A DNA stretch of 64,000 nucleotides from Sceloporus undulatus (lineage: Eukaryota > Chordata > Lepidosauria > Squamata > Phrynosomatidae), in NCBI RefSeq assembly GCF_019175285.1, contig NC_056523.1, positions 187,147,608-187,211,607 of the forward strand, read 5' to 3'. The position numbers were made by a program, and so were the translations under genes. Below the pieces are notes generated by a model. That model was given only the letters and a program-made list of their open reading frames with translations, was not told the origin of the DNA and ran no database searches. Every line of letters starts with the position of its first letter. Positions within the stretch are counted from its first letter, which is position 1. This document shows, in pieces, positions 51,980-63,200 of the stretch.

Positions 51980-52816
51980 GAGTAAGTCCAGCAGCTCACC
52001 CTGCCGTCTCAACTCTTCCTTCACAGCTTCCAACCCTCCTTGGCCTTCAATGAAATCATAGATAAGCTTTGACGTCTCAGCATCAGTTAACTGAGCCTCA
52101 CTGATTCCCGCCTGGGAAAAAAGTGTCTTCAAATCAGGGTCTAAGTTATTCACCTGAAATACAAAACATAGACAAACACTGATGTCTCTTGGTCTGTCTG
52201 CCCATATTTTAAGATCCTTGGGGAGAGCTTTTCTTCCACTGTCATAGACACATTTCTATCTTAGTGGCTGTCCCTAGTATGTGAGGGTTTCTGTCATAGG
52301 AAACAGATTGGACCACTCTCAGCAAACTTTCTGATGACAGCTAAAGGCCTTTTTATTTGAAGCTTTTGGTGATTAAGTGGCGATGCAGAAAAGTCTTCAA
52401 GGAGATTTGTGCGTTGCATTTTATTCTTCCTGTCCTATTTTTTAAAATTAATTTTTACTGCTTTAAAGTCTCTCTGGCTTTACTTCACGAACGAAGACTT
52501 AAAGTAATATTTTTAAAATATGGTCATTTATTTAATTCTTTTTGTTAACTTTTAATTATTATTTTTTTATTCATCTCATGAGCTGCCTTGGATCCCATTT
52601 GTGAGAAAACCTGCATATCAACTAAAATAAAGCATACACACATATATAAAAAGGGGCAGAACCAAGCAACCTTCCAGATATTGTTGGATAGCAACTCCCA
52701 TCGTTCTTCTTCAGTGGCTATGCTGCCTAGGGCTTCCTGTCAATGCAGTCCAACAGTATCTGGATGGCCACATCATTCCCTTCCCAGGTTTAAATGTTGC
52801 AGAGCTCCCTGAATTG

Positions 52817-52873
<57 letters not shown>

Positions 52874-55800
52874 CCCATGTTTGAACTGTATTCCTTCTAG
52901 TAATTTCAGATATTTCCTCCTCATTTTGCGGTTTTGGGGGCAGTGTGCAGCCCCAGAGTGTCAAGCCACAGATGAGATGGCCTCCAGATCTGCTGCTGTT
53001 GTCTACCTTCATGTGAAAGAATGTGTGGCCATAAGTGCTTGATGCTCTGTTGTTCGTAACACAATGGCCATCATGCCATGTTTTATAGAAACTAATTTCC
53101 AGAGCAGAATTATATGGCTGGAAGACATAGAACCTCCTTAGGGTTTGAACTGCAGCTTCAGAAGGAACTCCTCCTGGATCATTCCTCATAATAGCTGAAC
53201 CAAGGATGCATTCACACTATAGAAATAATGCAGTTTAATTCTGCTTCAAGTGCTGTAGCTCCATCCTATGGAAATCCTGGGATTTGCAGTTCTTTTTTCC
53301 TGCATGAAGTCCTTGGGTACCTTCCTTCCAACAAGTTCCAAATACATTTGAACCTTGCAAAGGGAGATTGGTTGGTTGGTGAAAAGGCCCTCTTTTCTTA
53401 TCCTAGGGCTGTGCAGACCCTAGGGGCTCTGCAGCCACTGCTTTTACCGCCAGATAGGGGCTACAGCAATCATCCCTGATCTGGCCTTTGCAGGGCGCAA
53501 TAGCCACAGGTTTATGGTGTTCATGCGGTGCTGCATTGTGCATATGCAGTTCCAGAGGAGCGCTGTGATGCCATGCACTGTGTGGAGTGGTGCGCAGCAT
53601 CACGCTGCCCTTGGGGCAGAGTCAGGGCATGCGTCATGTGGACGCGATGCCCCAACTACACCCCCAAGCCGGCCTTTAAGGCCGGCTGCATAGAGCCCCA
53701 ATTCTTCACCTCAAACTGTCCAAAGAAACAAGGGAGACTAGCCAAGAGGCCAAAACAGTTAAAGTGTGGCTAATTAAGCCCTAGAGAAGCTTCTGCATAG
53801 TATTGAGAGTAACTAGGAGAGTGTTTGCTCCTGAGAAGCTACAGACCAGTCTTGCTTTCTCTCTGCTTTTGCCTTGGCCTAAGCTTGCCAGAGCAGTTAA
53901 TGTGTCTGCCAGCACTTTAACACTGGAAGAAACAGGCATGGTTTCATGTCATGACATCTCTTCAGGCCTGGGGCACACAGGAACTTCACACACAAAGGCT
54001 GTATCCACACTTCAGAAATCATTCAGTTTGAGACTCGCTAACTGTCATGGCTCAAGGCTATGGAATTCTGGGAACTGCAGTTTGCTGTAGCACCAAAGTT
54101 CTCTAAAAGAGAAGACTAAATGTCTCATGAAACTACAGTTCCCAGAATTCCATAGCCTTGAGCCATGGAAGTTAAAGTAGGGTCAAAACTGGATTATTTT
54201 TGCAGTGTGGATGCATCAAAAGAGAGTGTTCAGCTTGACTCAAGACATGGGACACCTCACATTCATTTCCCCATTTCAGATTTCCACTTTCAGGCCCTCT
54301 GGCAAACCACTGTGGCTACGTACATCAAATCCACTGTTGGGATCCCATCCAATGTGCTGTACATGCCTAGAAGAAAATCACAGAAGACATCCAATGAGTG
54401 AAGGCTCTGGCTCAAACATCTGAGTCAACTTGCTCCCCCAGCACAGAGATGGGTTTCAGTAATACTGGCTTCAGCATATGGGTCACTTTGGAGGGCAGGC
54501 AAGTACTTTAAGTCATCCCTCTTAATCTGAATGAAATAGGCAGAAGCTGTTATGTTTCTGGGGTACTCCATTGCAAGTGAGACAATGGCAATGGGATTTT
54601 GTCCAGGCTTCAGGTCCCAGTAAACACAAAACATTTTGCTGTTCTGGAGCTAGTCAGGCCCAGATTCAGACATCCTTTGACACTGAAACTCAGGGACCTG
54701 AACAACTGGCATCCAGAAGAATCCTATTTCTCTGCAAGCAACCCTTAAAGTATATCCGGATCACAGCCTGGAAATATTGAGCTACAAATAACACTAATAC
54801 ACATAATCAGTTACTTGTGGGTGGACAAGGGTGTGGCCAAGTTACGTTGTAAAAGCAATGTAACAAGTAAGAGCAAAATTACTATTGGTATTACAAGTAT
54901 TTCCTAGTTATTACATGGGCAGGTTATGGGCCATTCTTCAGGACATTGTCAACTGTTGTGCCACTCTGTTATTGGTCCTAAAAGGTTCTTCTATCCCAAA
55001 GAAAAGCAACAAAAATAAGGGGAAAGTAATGGGCAGTGCAAAAAGTTACAGGATGACTTAACAGTTTCCATCATGGTAATCAGAAACAGGGACAGGTTAC
55101 TTTTTAAAACTCTGGAATGAGTAATGTAACTAATTACTGTTTGAAAAATAACTTTGCAGGGCTTCTGAAACTCCCCACTTGCCTTTCAAACGTCTCTATA
55201 TTTTTGGGATTTTCCTGTGAATGATTTGTTATTGTTTATTGCCTCTTTATGGCCTGTTCAATAGCAACGTCGTGTGAAAATCTTAATTGCACAGTTGGGT
55301 TTTGCCTAGGATTATAATTTAAACCCCTGATTTTGTCCAATTTCCCCCGTGTGATAAAGTCCCTAGTTATGTTCTTTTCAATGTAGTATCTATACCTGTT
55401 CAAATCAGAAGGAAGCATGTCAATCCCTAGCAATGAAGACAAGATTTCCGGCTGCTATTTTAAGCAGTTTCCATTAAAGACAGATAATAACAGGAGTAAC
55501 AACGTCCACATCAATAAATAAATTAAATAGATTTTTGTGGGTTTTTCAGACTATGTAGCCATGGTCTAGAAAAGTCTATTCCTGATGTTTTCCAGCATCT
55601 GTGGCTGGCATCTTCAGAGAATTAAAGTTTGAAGTCCTCCCAGGCAAAGCAAACATTAACTGATGAGAAAACTTGAGAAAAATAAATGGAAATCAAGGTT
55701 CCCTCCTAAGACATGGCTTGAAATTTTGGAAAGGTCCTACCTGATGAAAACCTTTCTCGATGAAAAAGATTTATGTAGCTTCTGGAGGTACTCACTTGAA

Positions 55801-58591
55801 CCCACTTGGAGCTCCAATGTCAGCCTTAGAAATCTTCTTTTTCCCCTTCTTCTTATCCACAGCAGTGGGAACCGGGAGTCCACGGTAGCGGGAAAAGGTG
55901 ATGTCTGGATTCTGTATGTCTACAGTTGCTAGTGGGAGAGCGGGCGAAGGGGAGTTTGACGGCATACCAGGTCCTTGGAGAACATGAGATGGGGTGATGA
56001 AGCAAACACTAACAAAGCCACTCTATCCTTCCCTTGCTCCCACACCCTACAAAATATCTTTATTGGTGTCCATTACCTTCAAGCCAGCTTTGACTTACAG
56101 CAACCTAATGAATGAGAGACATCCCAGAGCCCTGGTTTCCAACACCCCAGCTCGGGTCTTACAAACTCAGGGCTGTATCTTTCTTGATTGAATCAATCCA
56201 TTTACAAAGGGGTCTTCCTCTTTACCTAATGCTTTCCACTTTACTACTATTTTCTTTTCCAACGCCATGTCATCTCATGATGTGTCAAAACAAGTTATGA
56301 TAGCTTCAGTTTAGTCATTCTGGTGAGAGTTTAGCCTTGATTTGCTCTTTGTTCTCCCTTTTAAATGATTCTAATTATATAGGTTTGGGCCTCAAAACAA
56401 AACCTAAAAAAATACAATTCTACATTATTTTCTTTTGGCCATTCAACATATTGGCAGATGGGTGTGATGGAGATGAACCTCAAGTCAGATGATGCAGCAC
56501 CGTGGACAGTGGTTTCCAATACTGTGATTCATAGATTCTACTTGGAATAACAGATGGCTTATCTTTCTAAGCCCTAAGTGCTACCATAAGTAACTTACAC
56601 ATCTGGAATTCTCATGGTTGGTGAAAGTAGTAAAATTTAAACGTGCAAACAATCACATGTTCTTCTGTCTGCTGCAAAAGATCATTTGAGCAAAATATCA
56701 TTTCCATCTCTCTGAGTTTGTTTATTTTGCAGCAGATAAATGAAATTTTAGGGATGCTGTTCCAAGATAATTTTGGCTGTTTGTTTGTTTTGCATGTTTC
56801 TATCTCTTTCAGAATATTGTAGGGTTTTTTTTGTGTGTTCACTTATATTGGCACAATGTCTTTGAAATCTACTTTTGAACACATATAGGAGAAGATCCAA
56901 GGTATTAAATTATTCAATCAATGGCTTTGTATCACCAAACCTGAAAGCTACGTACCATTCAAGTCAGCCCCAGATGGTGAGTATTGTGGACCAAGTGTTC
57001 TTCTGTCTGGTAAAGACAAAAAGACTAGTGTTTAGTGACTGTTCACCATCAACTGCTCAAGGGCAATTCCATACTATAGTGTTTTCTAAAATGGGAGCTC
57101 CGGGAACATTTTCCCCAGCCACCAGTTTATAATCATTGTCCCTATGTTCTAAAATTAAAACCCTCCTGTGATTCAGGTGTCTTTGTTTACCACAATGTTT
57201 CTCTATCTCTCTTTGTCAAGTAGGATAAGCTCCCCCTCCCCAGCCAGTTTTGGATTTATGCATACACTTCGGAGATTACCAGACAAGGGGAAAAGGGGGA
57301 AGAAAAAGGCATAATCCCAGCTAAATCGCACAATTGTGTAGAAGATTTTCAGATGACGTCACACTCATCTAGGACTTATCCCAGGAAGAATCCAGAATGC
57401 TCCAACAACAAATCATTCATGGGGAAATGCCGTGAATGGCTCCTCAATAGCTTGAATGAAGCACAATTATGAGAGTGCGAAAGTTAATCATGCTTCATTC
57501 GCACTATTGTGGAAGCGACAAGGGATACCCAGTGGAGGCAATCCATTCTCTTTGCCAGGATCGATTTTGCAGTGGATTTCAGTCTTCGTTTGAGGTATAT
57601 GGCACAATTTTGTTTACACTAGATTAAAACAATGTGGTGAAGTAATAAATTTTATTTTGTTGTATTTTATTCTGTGCGGGATGGAAATATGATTTCAGGA
57701 CATGCGCCGTAGCACTAAAATGGCACATGTGCAAAATGATCGATTCCAATGTGCTAATGATTCAATCACAGATGTGTGAGAAACGTGATATTATATGGTA
57801 ATGTCACAATAATCATGCAATTGTATGACTGTGTGAAAATATTGAGCACTATAGCTCTACTGTTGCATTAACTTTCATTACCGCGATTATTGCTGAATTG
57901 GCCCTGGTGTGATAATCTCCAAAGTAAATTATAGTCTAGGGCATGGGTGGGAATCATGCTAGCCTCCCAATATTATTGGACTGCAACTCTCATCGTTCCT
58001 CACTATTACGTGTGCTAGCTAAGGCTACTGGGATCTTCAGTTCAACAACATTTTGAAAAGACCACATAACGACCACACCTGGTTAATGGACTCAGGTTGT
58101 GAGGGTTCTCTAAATGATAATAAAACATGCAAAAGTTAATAAATTTCAAGCTTAAGCAAATGAAAGAAGTGGGAGAACAAATCATAAAACAGACACCATT
58201 GTCCTGGTGCGATACGAATTATCCTTACCAGCTACATTATTATTTGCTTATATAACATATGTACAACTGGTCATATTGTGTATCAAAATGTCTTTAAACC
58301 TGATGTCCACAGGGTGTCAAATAGCACCATTGGCAGGTGATGGGGACTGTAATCTTCCCAATCTGCCAGGATATGTGCACTTATAAAACTTTATTATTTC
58401 TATTTTAGTGGTCTTTTTCAGTTAAAATAATACATATTGTAGGGGAGGAAAAGCTATGAGATCTCTCAGCATTTCTCAGTCTGGCTTTGCTCATGACCCA
58501 GCACAGGGGGGGAGGGAATTTTGATGTACAATGTATTGTATTTTATTGCTGTTAGCCGCCCCGATTGACCTCAAGGGGCGGGATATAAATA

Positions 58592-58630
<39 letters not shown>

Positions 58631-60242
58631 ACTTTTTATATATTTTTTAAAATTGCTCTAATACTTTTGACCAGAATTGGGGGAAATGGAGCCCTAAGGC
58701 TGTCTAATGGTTCCAAAAGGCCACAGTGGGGCACACTCCCAATGCCCACCAGCAACCTCAATTTTTAAGATCAAATATTGGCTAGAAGGAAGGAAGGAAG
58801 GAAGGAAGGAAGGAAGGAAGGAAGGAAGGTATGTATAGCGGGGGGGGGGGGGGGGGAGAGAGAGATGAAGGCTTTGCCTTCAAATATGAATTTTTCCTCC
58901 CCTCCCATCAAATTTCCTTCATTTCCCAGTTCACAGTATCTTAAAATGTCAGCTGAGCATTTAAAAATAGAGTTTAGGCATCCAAAATAAAGGGGCAGGC
59001 AAAGTGACCAAGGGAGTATGAACATAGCAAATACAGGAGTTCTAGGTGTAAAAGATTTTCAGTGTCTCCCTCTCAGTAATGCTAGAAATGTTTTACCCTC
59101 TTCTCATAGCTACAAGGCAAGAAAGGGAAAAGAAAGGAACTGGAAGTGGCTATTTCTGGGTTTGGTTTTTTAAAATGAGGTTTACTTCTAGGCCTGGTGG
59201 GTCTTTGAGATGAAATAAATGGTCCGTGGACCATTGAAAGTACAAACCCTACTTACAATAAAGTTATAAGATATATTGACAAAATACTTACCCCCATTAA
59301 CTGGAGGTGGTGGTGGTGGCAGTTGTCTGTTTTCTGTAAAAGAGAAAGAGGTTTGTGAAGAAGGATATGTAATTTGTGTTCCATCCACGAAGGTTGGAGA
59401 ACAAATTGGTTGCCTCCTGTTGAAAACAGGATGCCAGAGAAGATGGACCCCTTCCTTTTCTTTTCTTTTCTTTTTCTTTTTCTTTTTACTTCCAGTACGG
59501 ATCTTCTTATATGTTAGTTTACAGATTGGAGGAGGTGTTTCTCTTGTGGAAGCCATACACTTTATAAATGAAAACACGTTCAGTATAATACACTGGAAAA
59601 TATATACCTGTCTATTGGTGACTCTCCAGGGTTTCATGCAGGACAGAGTGGACACGGGACCTTCTGCCTCAAAGCACATAATCTACCAATGAGGCACAGT
59701 TTTCTCTGTGACCAGACTGGTATGCATCATACCACACAAGTGCAAAACCAAATATTGGCCAGAAACTTCTTGGGGACCGACATCTATAGGATTATCAACT
59801 TCTGAAAATTTAAATCAAATCTAAGGGCTCAACATTTCCTGCAGCACTGTACAAAACCTGCCATCCATCTCTATGTACAGTGGTCCACTTCATCTATCTC
59901 TTGTATACATCCACCTCAGCACATAGTATCATGGCCAGGACTGCACAGCTTTTCCCAAACCTGGTGTCTACTAAATGTGATGGATTGCACATCTCCATCA
60001 TCCAAGAAGCATGACCAGAACAATGGACTCATAAAAAGAAGCTACAAATATCAGAGCTTGGAATAGTTCCTTTTCTGGACCTGGACTCCCAGAATAATCA
60101 GTAAGCATAACTGCAATAGCTGGGGGATTCTGGAAGTCATAGGCCAAAAAAGGAACTCTTCCGAGCTCAGTGCAATATGCAGAGGGCATCAGAAAATGGT
60201 GAGAGTCTGAGATTGTGTCCCAGTCTTGGGAGAAGGATGGGA

Positions 60243-60294
<52 letters not shown>

Positions 60295-63200
60295 NNNNNN
60301 NNNNTAATAATTATCATATTTATTAATAATAACTGTATGGTGAAGCCAAAGTGTGGAGTGCAGGCATTTTCCCACTAGGGGGAACTGCTTCCCATGTAAT
60401 ATTAGTCATAAACTGGATTCACCATCATACCTGAACCTGCCACAAGACCTCTTATTTCAGACAAAAGATCTATTCAGAAGCCCCCCTCTTTTTTCTTTTT
60501 TCTTTTCTTTTTTCTTTTCAGTAGGGAAAGGCAGGTTTTAAAAAGAAATGAGGGAACTGGAATGGTAAAAGAGGGAAAGGGCAAAGACCGATTCTCTCTG
60601 GCTACGCTAAAACTATACACCCATAATTAAATTAGCATCAAACCAAGAACGTCTGCTTTCTCAGGGACCATTTTAGAAACCAGTTTTCTCTCCAATAAAT
60701 ATGATAGAGCAGTATGACATTGAGCCAATATAAGAGAGTATTTTTCAAGTTTGTATAAATGGGGAATGCTAAGGACCTGTACTCGACGTTGCCTACTCTT
60801 GCCTTCTCTTCCATTGGTCACCCTGCCCTACTAGTCCCAGTGGGTACCAGTGGCAACTGGATAAGAACCTCTTACAAACTGAACTGCCACATCGTTTTGT
60901 AAAGCTGCTTTGTTCATACACACATTCATAGATGCATACATACAGTAGGCCCTTGGTATCTGCTGGGGTTTGGTCTCAGGACCCTGTGCATATCAAAATC
61001 CATGGATGCTCAAGTCTCATTGTATACAATGGCTCAGTAAAATGGTGTCTCTAATCTAAAATAGCAAAATCAAGGTTTAGTTTTTAGAATTTATATGTAT
61101 CTTTTAATATTTTCAAGCTGTGGATGGTTGAATCTGTGGATAAGGAATTCATGGATATGAAAGGCCAACTGTATATATGAAACAACATGCAGGCATCTGA
61201 CTAACATCTCCAATTGTTGTTGTTTTTTCTCTCTCCTGTTTGGTTTGTAACTCCTCCCACTTTCCCCCTTCATCCTCAGCTTAATTATAGTATCACTCTA
61301 TTCTGCTTTGGTCAGGCTTCACCTGGAATACTTTCTCCAGTTCTGGGTACCACAGTTCAAAAACCTGTAGTGTGTCCAAAGGAGGGTGACCAAAATGGTG
61401 AAAGGTCTGGAAACCATATCCCATGAGGAACTATTTAGGGAACTGGGGATATTTAGCCTGGAGAAGAGAAGGTTAAGAGATGATAGCTCTGTTTAAATGT
61501 TTGAAAGGATGTGATACTGAAGATGGAGCAAGTTTGTTTTTAGCGAACATGGAGCATGGAGCAATGGATTCAAGCTGAAGGAAACGAGATTCCAGCTCAA
61601 TGTTAGGAAGAACTTCCTGACAGTAAGAGCTGTTCGACAGTGGAACAAACTCCCTCGGAGTGTAGTGGAGTCTCCTTCTTTGGAGGTCTTTAAACAGAGG
61701 CTGGATGGCCATCTGTCAATGGGGATGTTTTGATTGAGATTTCCTGCATGGCGGAATAGGGTTGGACTGGATGGCCCTTGGGCCGCTTCCAACTCCATGA
61801 TTCTTTGATTCTATGATTTTACTTCAGTTGCTGTAAACTTAGCCTAAAGTACAAAAATAGCGGATATTCAATCAAATGAGCAGGATGAAAGCAAATCTTG
61901 ACTTTTCCAAGAGGCTTGGGCAAAAGCAAACTGCTGCAGTCTCCCCTAGCTTTTGTGTTCTTCCCCATTAATTACTCTTGTCATCTTGACCACATTCTGA
62001 TTTTGCTTGGCCATACAAGTCTGCTTTTTCAGAGCCATCGTTTTGAATGAGTCAGAAGGTTTCCTGCAGAGGAATGGGTACCTCCAGGAAAGAGACATGC
62101 TCCCCTTTAGTTAAAACTCTTTGCCTGGAACCGCCACCTACCCATCCTCTGGTTCCTCTTCTGGATCTTCTCTTCCACCATTTGTTGGAAATCATGTGCT
62201 TCATTCTCATCAGCAAAGTTCAGCCCCACAGTGCACTCCTGCAAGCAACCAAAGCATAACACTGTTGGAGAAAGGAAACCACAGCTATTCCTGGCAGCAA
62301 TAGTTCTCTCTGAGTTCTCAGTCACTGTTTAGCCCTCTTTGTTGGAGTTTTGCTAGGTTAACCTTCACTTCCTCCCACCCTTATTGCAACTAAAGTCTTA
62401 GATGCATTTAAACCAAGGGTTCCCAACTTTGGGTGCCGAGATGGAATTTCAAGGGGTGTGACAAAGAATGGCTTGTATCTTTCGGTGACGAGTCAAGAGT
62501 AATCACTCATTTTTTTTCTGAATAAATTAGAATCTAATTGCTCAATTTAGATTTGTATTTTATACACTGAGTAAAACACTTTAAAAAAAAGTTCAGTTTG
62601 TTCACCTTCAGAATAGTATGTGGTTCAATTTGTGGTCCAAAAATTTGAAATTAGATTTCTTCACCTTCAAATGTTGATATTACTTTTGTAGGGGATGTGA
62701 ACATTAATCAAAATTTCCTGGAACATTGAAAAGGTTGGGAACCACTGATTTAAACTAAGGTTTCCTTAGGTCAGTGGTCCTTTGTCTGTCCCATTCCCGC
62801 AGTCCATCCCCCTTGCTTACTCTTGCCTCCACTTTCTATCTTCATTGTTTGAACTGCATCAGTATAAACCTCTTAGAAGAAGGATAGCTTCTCATGGGCT
62901 TTGTAATACAGTGGGCTCATGGTATCTACTGGGGTTTGGTTCCAGGACCTTCCATAGATATCAAAATCCATGGATGGTCAAGTCCATTAAATACAATGCC
63001 ATAGTAAAATTGTGTTCCTTATATAAAATGGTATAATCAAGGTTTGCTTTTTGGACTGTATATACTTTTTAAAATATTTTCAAGCTGTGGATGCTTGAAT
63101 GTGTGGATAAAAAATAAATGGATATGGAGAGCTGACTGTAACACTGCTGTAAAAAATATAATAATACAGGCCACCTTTTTCTTCATCTCTCCTTCCCCTT

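Noticed and set aside
59188-59692. 163- and 138-codon frames over WAS exon 5
   Set aside because: Only 42 nt here match WASP; the rest is intron with TTTTC repeats.
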